NCBI GenBank assembly: GCA_009927815.1
Contig: RFMI01000065.1
Location: forward strand, 1-43,478
DNA length: 43,478 bases
Origin: Betaproteobacteria bacterium
GTDB taxonomy: Bacteria > Pseudomonadota > Gammaproteobacteria > Burkholderiales > UBA3065
Direction of reading: 5' to 3'
Shown here: in pieces, positions 1-10,308 of the stretch
How the letters are laid out: every line of letters begins with the position of its first letter
Numbering within the stretch: the stretch's first letter is position 1
The notes under the pieces: model-generated
The model's input: the letters and a program-made list of their open reading frames with translations, nothing else
What the model was told of the DNA's origin: nothing
The model's database searches: none
Translations under genes and position numbers: made by a program

Positions 1-632
1 TGAAACGCATCGTCGTCCTCATCTCCGGGCGCGGCAGCAACCTGCGCGCACTGGTCGAGGCGCGCTTGCCACTCACTGTCGCTGCGGTGATCAGCAACCG
101 CCCGGAGGCTGCCGGACTGGCTTTTGCGGCTGAGCACGGCATCGCCACCCAGGTCATGGACCACACCAGCTATGTCGGGCGTGAGGCGTTCGACGCCGCG
201 CTGGGTGATGCCATCGAGTCCCACGCACCAGATCTGGTCGTCATGGCAGGCTTTATGCGCCTGCTCACGCCAGGCTTTATCGCGCGCTTCGCTGGCCGCA
301 TGCTGAACATCCACCCGGCCCTGCTGCCGGCCTTCACGGGCCTCGACACCCATGCTCGCGCCATCGAGCGCGGTTGCCGCGTCCACGGCTGCACCGTGCA
401 TGGCGTAACCGCCGATATGGACGCCGGACCCATCGTTGCCCAGGCTGCCGTCCCCGTGCTGCCCGACGACACCGAGGCCCAGCTCGCTGCCCGGGTCTTG
501 GCCGAGGAGCACCGCCTCTACCCCGCGGTTCTTCGCGCCTGGTGCGCCGGCCATTGGCAGATGAGCGCAGACCGGGTCGAGTGGACGGTGCCGCTGCAAT
601 GGCCGCCAGCGCAGCATTACCCGGCGAACTGA
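1..632 (+). CDS. purN: Phosphoribosylglycinamide formyltransferase, 5' end clipped by one base
   Basis: PurN transfers the formyl group of 10-formyl-tetrahydrofolate to GAR, the third step of cytoplasmic de novo purine synthesis. The window opens with TG, so the start ATG lost its A to the window edge, and the reading frame runs on from position 3 with MKRIVVLISGRGSNL. The phosphate-binding SGRGSNL loop, the catalytic NIHPALLPAF segment (Asn-His) and the late conserved Asp in ADMDAGPIV are all present. The length, about 210 residues, is normal. The DUF3108 gene begins 27 bases downstream on the same strand, and the purN, DUF3108, rsmB order is one I associate with betaproteobacteria. Product assignment is secure. 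Confidence 0.95.
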   Translation, partial: KRIVVLISGRGSNLRALVEARLPLTVAAVISNRPEAAGLAFAAEHGIATQVMDHTSYVGREAFDAALGDAIESHAPDLVVMAGFMRLLTPGFIARFAGRMLNIHPALLPAFTGLDTHARAIERGCRVHGCTVHGVTADMDAGPIVAQAAVPVLPDDTEAQLAARVLAEEHRLYPAVLRAWCAGHWQMSADRVEWTVPLQWPPAQHYPAN

Positions 633-659
633 CATGCCCCGCCAACCGTCTAAGCCGGC

Positions 660-1694
660 ATGGAACCGGGAACCCGCCTGATGGCCGCGGCCGCGGTCGC
701 TTCGGTGCTGGCGCATCTGGCGCTGGTCACGCTGGTGCCGGCACCCGGCGTGCCGGTCGCGGACGACACCCCGCTGGCGGTAGAGCTGCGCGAGGAGTCC
801 CCGCCACCAGCGGCGATCCCGCCGCGCCGTCTGCCGCCCAAAGCCAAAGCGGTGCGAGCGGCACCACCACCCAGCGCGCCGGCGAATCGCGAAACCCCGA
901 CAGCAGCGCTGCCTGACAGCGGCGAGGCCCCGACAGCGCCGGCCGAGCCACCCGCGGCCGATTCGCAAGCTGGGCCCGCCGCCGCAGCCCCGCCCGCCGA
1001 GACCAACGAAACCCCAACCGCCGAAGTCCCCGCAGACGAAGCACCGGCCCTACTGGCAGTCAAGGGTCTGGCGAAATCGGCCGACCTGCGCTTCAACCTC
1101 ATCCGCGGCGAGGGTAAGGTCGGCGAGGTGGCGTGGAAGTGGCGCCTGGACAGCAACCGCTACAGCATCGAGACCATCGGTACCGCCAGCGGGCTGGCAG
1201 CGATGTTTGTCGGTGGCGAGTACCGTCAGACCAGCGAAGGCACGGTCGGCGCCAACGGCCTGCAACCGCAGCGCTACCGATTCGAAAAAGGCAGCGCTGA
1301 AAAGACCGATACGGTCGAGTTCGACTGGGCTTCGGGTAAAGCCACCAGCACCGATGCCAAGGGCAAAGTGCGACAACTCGAACTGGTGCCCGGCACTCAA
1401 GACCTGATGAGCTTCTTGCACCAACTGCCGCTGCTGCCGGCCGACGCCATCTCGATCCCGCTGGCGACCATCAAAAAGTTGAAGGACTACAGCTTCAGTG
1501 CGCCGAAAACGGTCAAAGTGACGGTGCCGGCTGGCGAACTCGACGCGTATTACTACCAGCGCATCGGCGCCGAGACCGAAGCTGAGGTCTGGCTGCAGCA
1601 TCAGCCACCCTACCTGCCGATCCGCATTCGCCTGTTCGACAAACTGGGCAACAAGTTCGAGCAGGTGCTGACCCACATCGAGTACCAGCCATGA
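660..1694 (+). CDS. DUF3108 domain protein with N-terminal membrane anchor
   Basis: The protein has 344 residues. Near the N-terminus is one hydrophobic stretch (about residues 8-28, AAAAVASVLAHLALVTLVPA), followed by a long linker rich in Pro, Ala and Glu (about 35-130). The C-terminal half resembles DUF3108, beginning near SADLRFNLIRGEGKVGEV and including the repeated beta-rich pattern GEYRQTSEGTV and YRFEKGSAEK. The layout suggests an inner-membrane-anchored periplasmic or envelope protein, somewhat like a TonB-type linker with a lipocalin-like end domain. The molecular function of the family is not known to me. ATG 660 is the only good start, although no strong ribosome-binding site precedes it. 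It is probably co-transcribed with purN and the methyltransferase gene 13 bases downstream. Confidence 0.8.
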   Translation: MEPGTRLMAAAAVASVLAHLALVTLVPAPGVPVADDTPLAVELREESPPPAAIPPRRLPPKAKAVRAAPPPSAPANRETPTAALPDSGEAPTAPAEPPAADSQAGPAAAAPPAETNETPTAEVPADEAPALLAVKGLAKSADLRFNLIRGEGKVGEVAWKWRLDSNRYSIETIGTASGLAAMFVGGEYRQTSEGTVGANGLQPQRYRFEKGSAEKTDTVEFDWASGKATSTDAKGKVRQLELVPGTQDLMSFLHQLPLLPADAISIPLATIKKLKDYSFSAPKTVKVTVPAGELDAYYYQRIGAETEAEVWLQHQPPYLPIRIRLFDKLGNKFEQVLTHIEYQP

Positions 1695-1707
1695 CGCGGC
1701 ACACGCA

Positions 1708-2979
1708 ATGACACCCACCCCCGCCCAGTTCGAACAGATGGTGCTGGTGATGCGCGAGGTGCTGCGCTTCGAGCACCCTGCCGATCGCGTCCTGCGCCAC
1801 TACTTCCAGCGCAACCCGAGCCTTGGTCAGCGCGACCGCGGCCTGATTGCCGAGACCGTGTTTGCGACGCTGCGTCGTCTGTTGTGGTTGCGCTGGGTGG
1901 CCGAGGACGACGCGGTCAACGCCCGCAGGCTGCTGGCACTGTCGCTGCAGCGCCTGCAAGGCTTGTCGGCGCGGACTCTGGAGCCGCTGCTCAAGGCCGC
2001 CGACCGCGACTGGCTGGCCAGCCGACAGGGCCGCGATGCGCCACCCGACTCGGTGGCCGCCGATCTGCCGGACTGGGCCTGGCAACGGCTGGTGGCCGAA
2101 CGCGGGGCGGACTGGGTGCGCGACTTCGGCCGCGCCTTGCAGCAGCCGGCGCCACTGGACCTGCGCGTCAATGTGCACAAGCTCAAGCGCGAGGCGGCGC
2201 TCGAGGCGCTGGCCGCGACCGGCATCGAGGCCACGCCCACGCCGCTGTCGCCGATCGGCATCCGCCTTGCCAACAAGGTCACGCTGCAGAACCACCCGCT
2301 GTTCCAGGACGGCAGCGTCGAGGTGCAGGACGAGGGGAGCCAGCTTCTGGGCCTGCTGGTGGGCGCCAAGCGCGGTGACCGGGTGGGCGACTTCTGCGCG
2401 GGCGCTGGGGGCAAGACCCTGCTGCTGGCCGCTCAGATGCGCGACAGCGGTCAGGTGTACGCATTCGACGTCTCTGAGAAGCGACTCGCGCAGTTCTCGC
2501 CGCGACTCAAACGCGCTGGCGTCAGCAATGTGCAGCCGCAGCGCATCGAGGACGAGAACGACCCGAAGCTCGCCAAGCTGACCGCCAAACTCAACCGTGT
2601 ACTCGTGGACGCGCCGTGCAGCGGCTTTGGCACGCTGCGCCGCAATCCCGACCTCAAGTGCCGGCAGTCGGAAGCCGCGCTGGCCGAACTCACCGCCAAG
2701 CAGGGGCGCATCCTTGATGCCGCAGCCCGATTGGTGCAGCCCGGCGGCGTGTTGGTCTACGGCACCTGCAGCCCGCTGGCCGACGAAAACCGAGCCATCG
2801 TCGACGCGTTTCTGGCGGCTCACCCCGAGTTCAGCATCGACCCAGCCGGCGCCGCACTGACCGCCCAAGGCGCGACCCTGCCCGATTCGCTGAACAATGC
2901 CGAAATGCTGCAACTGTCACCGCACGAGCACGGCACCGATGGCTTCTTTGGCGCGCGTCTGCTGCGTCGCAAGGCGTAA
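1708..2979 (+). CDS. rsmB: RsmB/Nop2-family rRNA (cytosine-5) methyltransferase
   Basis: This is a SAM-dependent RNA m5C methyltransferase of the Sun/Fmu/Nop2 family; the best match is RsmB, which methylates C967 of 16S rRNA. The 423 residues include an N-terminal helical NusB-like part (about 1-140) and a Rossmann methyltransferase domain with the SAM-binding segment VGDFCAGAGGKTLLLA. Both family cysteines are visible, in VDAPCSGFGTLRRNPD and in YGTCSPLADEN. Length is close to E. coli RsmB. It follows the DUF3108 gene by 13 bases and lolA starts 4 bases after its stop, so it belongs to the same operon. The family is certain; the exact rRNA target is inferred from length and the NusB-like N-terminus. 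Confidence 0.87.
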   Translation: MTPTPAQFEQMVLVMREVLRFEHPADRVLRHYFQRNPSLGQRDRGLIAETVFATLRRLLWLRWVAEDDAVNARRLLALSLQRLQGLSARTLEPLLKAADRDWLASRQGRDAPPDSVAADLPDWAWQRLVAERGADWVRDFGRALQQPAPLDLRVNVHKLKREAALEALAATGIEATPTPLSPIGIRLANKVTLQNHPLFQDGSVEVQDEGSQLLGLLVGAKRGDRVGDFCAGAGGKTLLLAAQMRDSGQVYAFDVSEKRLAQFSPRLKRAGVSNVQPQRIEDENDPKLAKLTAKLNRVLVDAPCSGFGTLRRNPDLKCRQSEAALAELTAKQGRILDAAARLVQPGGVLVYGTCSPLADENRAIVDAFLAAHPEFSIDPAGAALTAQGATLPDSLNNAEMLQLSPHEHGTDGFFGARLLRRKA

Positions 2980-2983
2980 GCCC

Positions 2984-3640
2984 ATGCAACAGACCGCATG
3001 CTCCCGTTCGTTGCGTGGTCTGCGTTCAGTGCTGATCGGGCTGGCGCTGCTCGGATGTGGGAGCGCCCTGCCCGCCCACGCCGATGCGATCGCCAGCTTG
3101 CGCGCCTTCAACGCGGCCACCCGCAGCGTCACCGCCGAATTCACCCAGCGTGTGCTCAACGAACGCCTGAAAGAAGTGCAGAACAACACGGGCTACCTGG
3201 CGATCGAGCGACCTGGACGCTTCCGCTGGGTCTACAAGACGCCCAACGAGCAGATTCTGGTCAGTGACGGCAAGCTGCTGTGGCTCTACGACCCGGAGCT
3301 CAAGCAGGTGACGCGACGCGGCATCGGTGGCGCGATGTCGGGCACGCCGGCGGCCCTGCTGGCCGGCAACGCCGAGGTCGAGGCGGCCTACAAGCTCAGC
3401 AACATCGGCCAACAGAACGGACTCGACTGGCTTGAAGCCCGGCCCAAACGTCAGGACAGCGGATTTGTGCGGATTCGCATTGGCATGACCGCCGACGGCG
3501 AGCCGGGCGCCATGGAGCTGACCGACAGCTTCGGCCAGACCATCCTGCTGCGTTTTTCCAAGGTCCAGCGCAATCCGAAGCTGATTCCCGAGGCATTCCG
3601 CTTCGATCCGCCACCCGGCGTCGACGTGCTTAGCGAATAA
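2984..3640 (+). CDS. lolA: Outer-membrane lipoprotein carrier protein LolA
   Basis: LolA shuttles lipoproteins across the periplasm from LolCDE to LolB. ATG 2984 gives 218 residues; an earlier in-frame position (2897) lies inside rsmB and was rejected. The first 34 residues form a signal peptide (basic start, hydrophobic core SVLIGLALLGCGSALP, likely signal peptidase I site after AHA). The mature part shows the LolA pattern: FTQRVLNERLKEVQNNTGYLAI, RPGRFRWVYKTPNEQILVSDG and KLLWLYDPELKQV. The core contains LLGC, which resembles a lipobox; I favour signal peptidase I cleavage because LolA proteins are soluble. The gene sits 4 bases after rsmB and 3 bases before rarA. The lolA-rarA-serS order is widely conserved in proteobacteria, there preceded by ftsK, which is absent here. 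Confidence 0.93.
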   Translation: MQQTACSRSLRGLRSVLIGLALLGCGSALPAHADAIASLRAFNAATRSVTAEFTQRVLNERLKEVQNNTGYLAIERPGRFRWVYKTPNEQILVSDGKLLWLYDPELKQVTRRGIGGAMSGTPAALLAGNAEVEAAYKLSNIGQQNGLDWLEARPKRQDSGFVRIRIGMTADGEPGAMELTDSFGQTILLRFSKVQRNPKLIPEAFRFDPPPGVDVLSE

Positions 3641-3643
3641 GGC

Positions 3644-4945
3644 ATGGCTGCGCCAGGACTGTTCGACGACGCCCCCGGCCGCGTACCGCTGGCCGAACGG
3701 TTACGACCGCGGTCGCTCGACGACATTGTCGGGCAGACGGCAGTGCTGGGGCCGGGCACACCGCTGCGGCGGGCCTTTGACGAGGGCATCGCCCACTCGA
3801 TGATCCTGTGGGGTCCACCCGGCACCGGCAAGACCACGCTCGCCCGACTGGCTGCAGCGGCCTTTGATGCCGAGATGATCGCCATCTCGGCTGTGCTGGG
3901 CGGCGTCAAGGAGATCCGCGAGGCCGTCGAGCAGGCGCAGGCCCATCGCGCGCGCGGTCGCCACACCGTCCTCTTTGTCGACGAGGTGCACCGCTTTAAC
4001 AAAGCGCAGCAGGACGCCTTCCTGCCACATGTCGAGTCGGGGCTGTTCACCTTTGTCGGCGCCACCACCGAGAATCCGTCGTTCGAGGTCAACCGCGCGC
4101 TGCTGTCACGCGCCACCGTCTACGTGTTGGCCAGCCTCGACACCGAGGCCCTGCGCGGACTGGCCCAGCGCGGTGCCAATGCAATGGACTGCACGCTGGC
4201 CGCCGACGCTTGCGACGCCTTGGTGGCGTGGGCCGACGGCGACGCCCGCCGCCTGCTCAACACCGTCGAGCAGGTGTGCAGCGGCCGCAGCGGCGAGATC
4301 GACCTGGCCGCGGTCAAGGCTGCGCTGGGCACCGCCATGCGCCGCTTCGACAAGGGCGGCGACGCCTTCTACGACCAGATCTCGGCCTTGCACAAGTCGG
4401 TACGCGGCTCCGACCCGGATGCCTCGCTCTACTGGCTGATGCGCATGCTCGATGGCGGCACCGACCCGGAGTACCTGGCGCGGCGGCTGGTGCGCATCGC
4501 CATCGAGGACATCGGCCTCGCCGACCCGCGGGCGTGGCGCGTGGCGCTCGACGCCGCCGACACCTACGCGCGGCTGGGCAGCCCCGAGGGCGAGCTGGGC
4601 CTGGCGCAGGCGGTGCTGTATCTGGCCATCGCACCGAAAAGCAATGCCGGCTACGTCGCCTTCAAGGCCGCGCGCGCTGCCGTTGAACAGCACGGTTCAG
4701 CGCCGGTGCCGCCGCACCTGCGCAACGCGCCGACGCAGCTCATGAAGGACCTCGGCCACGGGCATGCCTACCGCTACGCCCATGACGAGCCCAATGCCTA
4801 CGCTGCGGGCGAAAACTACTTCCCTGAGGGCATGCCGCAGCAGCGTTTCTATCAGCCCACCCCACGTGGACTGGAAACCAAGATCGCCGAGAAACTCGCC
4901 TGGCTGGCGCAGCAGGACGCATCCGCGCGAGACAACGCAGACTGA
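3644..4945 (+). CDS. rarA: Replication-associated recombination protein A (RarA/MgsA AAA+ ATPase)
   Basis: RarA is a clamp-loader-related AAA+ ATPase acting at stalled replication forks. The 433-residue protein starts at ATG 3644 and carries LAERLRPRSLDDIVGQ, the Walker A loop GPPGTGKTTLARLAA, the Walker B segment VLFVDEVHRFNKAQQDAFLP, sensor 1 in FVGATTENPSFEVN and the arginine-finger-like ALLSRATVY. The C-terminal MgsA tetramerisation part includes DAFYDQISALHKSVRGSDPDA and YWLMRMLDGGTDPEYLARRL. Length is normal for the family. It lies between lolA (3 bases upstream) and serS (75 bases downstream). Confidence 0.95.
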   Translation: MAAPGLFDDAPGRVPLAERLRPRSLDDIVGQTAVLGPGTPLRRAFDEGIAHSMILWGPPGTGKTTLARLAAAAFDAEMIAISAVLGGVKEIREAVEQAQAHRARGRHTVLFVDEVHRFNKAQQDAFLPHVESGLFTFVGATTENPSFEVNRALLSRATVYVLASLDTEALRGLAQRGANAMDCTLAADACDALVAWADGDARRLLNTVEQVCSGRSGEIDLAAVKAALGTAMRRFDKGGDAFYDQISALHKSVRGSDPDASLYWLMRMLDGGTDPEYLARRLVRIAIEDIGLADPRAWRVALDAADTYARLGSPEGELGLAQAVLYLAIAPKSNAGYVAFKAARAAVEQHGSAPVPPHLRNAPTQLMKDLGHGHAYRYAHDEPNAYAAGENYFPEGMPQQRFYQPTPRGLETKIAEKLAWLAQQDASARDNAD

Positions 4946-4972
4946 GCCCGAACGCGAGCGTACGGCCGGCGC

Positions 4973-6313
<1,341 letters not shown>

Positions 6314-6331
6314 GCCGGCGCGAACCGACTG

Positions 6332-7759
6332 TCACCAGATGATCGGATCGGCAGCGACGGGGGGCGTGCGATAGAACTCGAAGCGGCTGCGCCGTGTCAG
6401 CGGACTCGACTCGGCGGCGCTTAGCACCTCGTAGTAGCTGCGCACGTTCTCGACCAGGATCACCGCCTCGCCACCGCGCGCCGGCCCCGACACCAACCGC
6501 GCAGCGATGTCAGGTCGTGCAAGCTCGGGGAGTGCGCGCTTGACGCCGGCCCAGGTGTCGGGGTCAAGGTGCATCGCCGCAGCCAAGCGGCGGCCAGCAC
6601 GCAGATGCCCCTCGCCAAGGTTGTACCCCGCCAGCGCCATCGACAGACGATCCTCAAGCTGGATACTGGCTGGCAGGCTCTCGACGATGCCCGCCAGGTA
6701 GCGCGCCCCGGCGAAGATGCTCTGGCGCGGGTCGAGGCGGTTGTTGACGCCCATCTGCTCGGCGGTGGACTCGGTCAGCATCATGATGCCGCGCACATTG
6801 GTGTAGGACGTCGCTTGCGGGTCCCACTTGGACTCCTGGTAGGCCAAGGCGGCCAACCAGTGCCAGTCGATGCCACTGATCTGACCGGCTTGACGGAACA
6901 ACTCGCGGTACTGCGGCAGGCGACTGAGCCGAAACTCGAGCATCTGATCGATGTCGCTGCTTTCGAGGCGCTGCAAATGTCCGAAGTGGCGGTCATAGAC
7001 CGACAACAAGGTGCCGTCGGTGCGCGCGCGCCGCAGAAACTCCTCGGCTGCAGCAAACAGGGCTTGGTCGCCATAGCGCGGGAACGCCCATGCAACCGGC
7101 CGCTCACCAGGCAGCACAAAGGCCTGCTCGAGGTTGATGAGCCAGTGCCGCATGCGCGCCAGCAGCAGCGAATCGACCACGGCGAAGTCGCGTTCGCCGT
7201 CGTTGACCTGCTGCAAGGCATCGACTGCACCCGAGGCATCGGCCACCACCAGGCGACCGTCCCGCTGCTCGCCATTAGCTTGCAACTGGCGAAGCTGCGG
7301 TGCATCGGCGGCGATCCAGCCGCGCCGCGTCGCCAGCTCGCTCAATCGGTCCGCCGGACGCGGATCGTCGCGGCGCACCGCCACCACTTGTCGGCGCTGC
7401 TGGTACGGCGTACCGAAGCGGGCCACAGTACGCGCCGCTTCGGTCACTGTTAGCCCCGACGCCGCCATGTGCGCCTGCCCGTGGTCGAGCGCCTCCAGCA
7501 CCTGTCGGTCGCGCTCAAAGAACACACAGCGCAGGCGGAAGCCCTGCCACGCAGCAAACGCGCTGACCAGTTCGTAATCGGGCCCAGCGAGTTCGCCGCT
7601 GGAGTCGCGGTAAACCGTGGTCGGCGACAGCCGCATGGCCACCACCAGCTCGCCAGACTGCTGCGGCAACGGGATCGGCGCCGGCTGACGCGTGCAGCTG
7701 GACAGCATCAGCGCCAATAGCAAGGCCACCCCGACCACGTGCTTATACGCACTATGCAT
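6332..7759 (-). CDS. mltF: Membrane-bound lytic murein transglycosylase F
   Basis: MltF cleaves peptidoglycan glycan strands to 1,6-anhydromuropeptides at the outer membrane. I chose the ATG at 7759 because it gives a lipoprotein signal, MHSAYKHVVGVALLLALML then SSC, with the lipid-bearing Cys near residue 22, and because AGGTGA lies at the right distance upstream. A longer reading to 7813 would add a non-signal-like tail. Residues about 35-260 match the periplasmic amino-acid-binding (SBP_bac_3) regulatory domain; residues about 290-420 are the SLT catalytic domain with the catalytic Glu in AYQESKWDPQATSYTNVRG and the following GIMMLTESTAEQMGV. Total is 475 residues. It is divergent from fpr across about 80 bases. 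Confidence 0.93.
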   Translation of the reverse strand: MHSAYKHVVGVALLLALMLSSCTRQPAPIPLPQQSGELVVAMRLSPTTVYRDSSGELAGPDYELVSAFAAWQGFRLRCVFFERDRQVLEALDHGQAHMAASGLTVTEAARTVARFGTPYQQRRQVVAVRRDDPRPADRLSELATRRGWIAADAPQLRQLQANGEQRDGRLVVADASGAVDALQQVNDGERDFAVVDSLLLARMRHWLINLEQAFVLPGERPVAWAFPRYGDQALFAAAEEFLRRARTDGTLLSVYDRHFGHLQRLESSDIDQMLEFRLSRLPQYRELFRQAGQISGIDWHWLAALAYQESKWDPQATSYTNVRGIMMLTESTAEQMGVNNRLDPRQSIFAGARYLAGIVESLPASIQLEDRLSMALAGYNLGEGHLRAGRRLAAAMHLDPDTWAGVKRALPELARPDIAARLVSGPARGGEAVILVENVRSYYEVLSAAESSPLTRRSRFEFYRTPPVAADPIIW

Positions 7760-7838
7760 AAACAAATTCACCTGGAAGCCTAAACGGCACGTCACACATT
7801 TGTTATCTTCCACGCACTTATCATGATTGGAGTCATTT

Positions 7839-8591
7839 GTGCCCTACTCAGAAGAGACCGTCCAAACGGTACGCACCTGGTCAGACAAGACCTTCAGCTT
7901 CACCACCACCCGTCCCGAAGGGTTCAGCTTCGAGAACGGCGAATTCGTGACCATCGGCCTCAAGCCCGAGGGCAAGCTGATTGCGCGCGCCTATTCGATT
8001 GTGTCGACCAACGACCAACCTCACCTCGAATTCCTCAGCATCCACGTGCCTGATGGGCCGCTCACCAGCCGGCTGGTGCACGTCAAACCGGGTGACTCGG
8101 TGTGGGTCAACAGCAAGGCCACAGGTTCGCTCACCCTCAACTACTTGCAACCGGGTCGGGTCATGTACCTGCTGGCCACCGGCACCGGCCTCGCCCCGTT
8201 CATGTGCCTGATCCGTGATCCGGCGGTCTTCCAAGCCTACGAAAAAGTCGTTCTGATCCATACCGTGCGGACGGTACCCGAGTTGGCTTACAAAGCCGAT
8301 ATCGAAGCGCTGTGCCAGGCCAACCCGCAACTGCACTACCTGCCGACCGTCACGCGCGAGCCGTTCGAACGCTCGATGCGTTGCTCGGAGATGCTGCTCA
8401 CCGGTGCTGCCGCTCGGGAGCTCGGCCTGCCGGAACCGGACAAGGCGCACGACCGCGTCATGCTCTGCGGCAACCCAGAGATGAACAAGCAGGTCACCGA
8501 CACACTGGAAGAACACGGTTGGGTGATGACCAGCCACCGCGGTGTGGGCAATTTCACGGTGGAGAAGGCGTTCGTCGTCCATCACGCCTAA
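7839..8591 (+). CDS. fpr: Ferredoxin/flavodoxin-NADP(+) reductase
   Basis: FAD enzyme that exchanges electrons between NADPH and ferredoxin or flavodoxin, used in redox balance and oxidative-stress responses. I chose the GTG at 7839 (MPYSEETVQTVRTWSDKTFSF, 250 residues) because GGAG at 7829-7832 is six bases upstream; a TTG at 7827 would overlap that site. Visible motifs are the FAD-binding ARAYSIVSTND, the pyrophosphate-binding PDGPLTSRL, the NADP-binding LLATGTGLAPFMCLIRD and LCGNPEMNKQV, and the C-terminal FTVEKAFVVHHA, which is the bacterial subclass ending. It is followed by a strong terminator shared with the convergent helicase gene. Confidence 0.93.
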   Translation: MPYSEETVQTVRTWSDKTFSFTTTRPEGFSFENGEFVTIGLKPEGKLIARAYSIVSTNDQPHLEFLSIHVPDGPLTSRLVHVKPGDSVWVNSKATGSLTLNYLQPGRVMYLLATGTGLAPFMCLIRDPAVFQAYEKVVLIHTVRTVPELAYKADIEALCQANPQLHYLPTVTREPFERSMRCSEMLLTGAAARELGLPEPDKAHDRVMLCGNPEMNKQVTDTLEEHGWVMTSHRGVGNFTVEKAFVVHHA

Positions 8592-8608
8592 TCGGCAGCA
8601 CACCTCAG

Positions 8609-8636
8609 CAAAAAGGCCGCTCACGCGGCCTTTTTG
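8609..8636. terminator. Bidirectional Rho-independent terminator (fpr / RhlE-type helicase)
   Basis: AAAAAGGCCGC, TCAC, GCGGCCTTTTT forms a GC-rich stem with a four-base loop, flanked by an A-run and a T-run, so it can stop transcription from both sides. It lies 18 bases after the fpr stop and 17 bases before the end of the convergent helicase gene. Confidence 0.92.
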
Positions 8637-8652
8637 CATTGCGTGTGTCGAC

Positions 8653-10065
8653 TCAGCGGAACGACTTGCCGCGCCCTTCGCTGCTGCGGCCACCGCCGCC
8701 GCCGAAGCTGCGCGCGTCACCACCGGCCGACGAACGACCGCCGCCACCACCGAAGCCACCGCGACCAGCTCCCGGCGCACCGTGACGCTTCTGGCCAAAG
8801 CCGGGCTTGCGCGCCGGACGGTCGCTGCGCGGGCTGTCGTTGGCCGGACGGCGCGACTCCAGACCGGGGATTACCAGCGCGTCGACTTTGCGGTCGATGT
8901 AGCGCTCGATGCGCTTGACCACACCGATGTCGGCGGGACCGGCAAACGAGATGGCCGTGCCCTTGGCACCGGCACGGCCGGTGCGGCCGATGCGGTGCAC
9001 GTAGTCCTCGGCGGCGCGCGGCAGGTCGTAGTTGATCACGTGGGACAAACCCGGCACGTCGATGCCACGGGCGGCGACATCGGTCGCCACCAGCACCTGC
9101 ACACGGCCTTGGCGCAGCTGATTGAGCGTCCAGTTGCGGCTGCGCTGTTCCATGTCGCCGTGCATTGCCGCCACCGAGAAGCCCTCGTCACCCAACTCTT
9201 GCGCGATGCGGTCGCAATCACGCTTGGTGGCGAGGAACACCACCGCCTGCGTGACGTCGGGTTGGAGCAGGATGTGGCGCATCAGCTTGTTCTTGTGCGC
9301 CATGTCGTCGGCGCGAATGAAGTGCTGAGCGATGTTGTCGTTGCGCGTCTGCGGCGTGCTGATCTCGATGCGGCTGGGTTCGCGCAGCAGGTTGCGAGCC
9401 AAACTGGCGATGCGGCCCTCCAGCGTCGCCGAGAACAACAAGGTTTGGCGGCTGGCAGGCGTCGCGGCGGCGATCGCCTCGACTGGCTCGATGAAACCCA
9501 TGTCGAGCATGCGGTCGGCCTCGTCCAACACCAGCATCTCGACACCGGAGAGGTCGATGCGACCGCGCTCGAGCTGGTCAATCAGGCGGCCCGGTGTGGC
9601 GACCAGAATCTCGTAGGGCTTGGCCAGCATCGCGTTCTGCACGCGATACGGCATTCCGCCGAGGATGCTGACCACGCGCATGCGCTGGAACGGCTGGCAA
9701 AACTGCTCGGCAGCCTTGGTGATCTGGGTGGCCAGCTCGCGGGTCGGCGACAGCACCAGCAGACGCGGGCCACGGGCACCGGGCGAGCGTTGGGCGCGGG
9801 TCATGCGCTCGATCGCCGGCAGCATAAAGGCGGCAGTTTTGCCGGAGCCGGTCTGCGAGCAGACCATCAGGTCGCGGCCTTCGATAACCGCCGGAATGGC
9901 TTGCGCCTGCACCGGGGTCGGCGTGGTGTAACCGGCGTCAAGCACGGCCTTGAGGAGCTGCGGCGACAAGCCGAGCGCGTCAAACGCGCTGGACGGTGCT
10001 GCAGCTTGGGTGTTGGTGTTGGTTGTGGCTTGGTTGTCGCCCATGGCAACGGTCTGTTCAGACAT
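8653..10065 (-). CDS. rhlE: DEAD-box RNA helicase, RhlE-like
   Basis: ATP-dependent RNA helicase for ribosome assembly or RNA turnover. ATG 10065 (MSEQTVAMGDNQA) is preceded by CAGGG and gives 470 residues; an in-frame extension to 10098 looks untranslated. After a Thr/Gln-rich lead (about 1-30) come the Q motif (FDALGLSPQLLKAVLDAGY, TPTPVQAQAIP), motif I CSQTGSGKTAAF, PTRELA, motif II VLDEADRMLDMGF, motif III SATLEG and motif VI HRIGRTGRAG. The tail (about 390-470) is basic and Gly-rich with GRGGFGGGGGR-like repeats, typical of RhlE-type betaproteobacterial helicases. DEAD-box identity is certain; RhlE rather than another DEAD paralogue is likely. Confidence 0.88.
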   Translation of the reverse strand: MSEQTVAMGDNQATTNTNTQAAAPSSAFDALGLSPQLLKAVLDAGYTTPTPVQAQAIPAVIEGRDLMVCSQTGSGKTAAFMLPAIERMTRAQRSPGARGPRLLVLSPTRELATQITKAAEQFCQPFQRMRVVSILGGMPYRVQNAMLAKPYEILVATPGRLIDQLERGRIDLSGVEMLVLDEADRMLDMGFIEPVEAIAAATPASRQTLLFSATLEGRIASLARNLLREPSRIEISTPQTRNDNIAQHFIRADDMAHKNKLMRHILLQPDVTQAVVFLATKRDCDRIAQELGDEGFSVAAMHGDMEQRSRNWTLNQLRQGRVQVLVATDVAARGIDVPGLSHVINYDLPRAAEDYVHRIGRTGRAGAKGTAISFAGPADIGVVKRIERYIDRKVDALVIPGLESRRPANDSPRSDRPARKPGFGQKRHGAPGAGRGGFGGGGGRSSAGGDARSFGGGGGRSSEGRGKSFR

Positions 10066-10308
10066 GGTGAATCCCTGTTTCGGAATGACGCAGCACATCG
10101 TGCATCACGCCGGCAACAGCCGACGGGCACGAAAATCAACGGAGAGCGCTGCGAGAGCCAGCCGCCGGGTCGAGTCGCTAACCGGTCAGTGGCTGTCCGG
10201 GGATTCGGAACAGGCGGGGGGTCAGGGACTAGTCCTTGGTGAGAGCGTCTTGATGCGACGCAACATCACCGTGGCGCGCATGCTACAGATTTGCGCCCAA
10301 AGTGCAAG

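Noticed and set aside
1513-2913. 466-residue minus-strand open frame
   Set aside because: It is antisense to rsmB and the DUF3108 gene, with no domain pattern.
8542-10242. 566-residue open frame on the plus strand
   Set aside because: It is antisense to the DEAD-box helicase, whose motifs are all intact on the minus strand.
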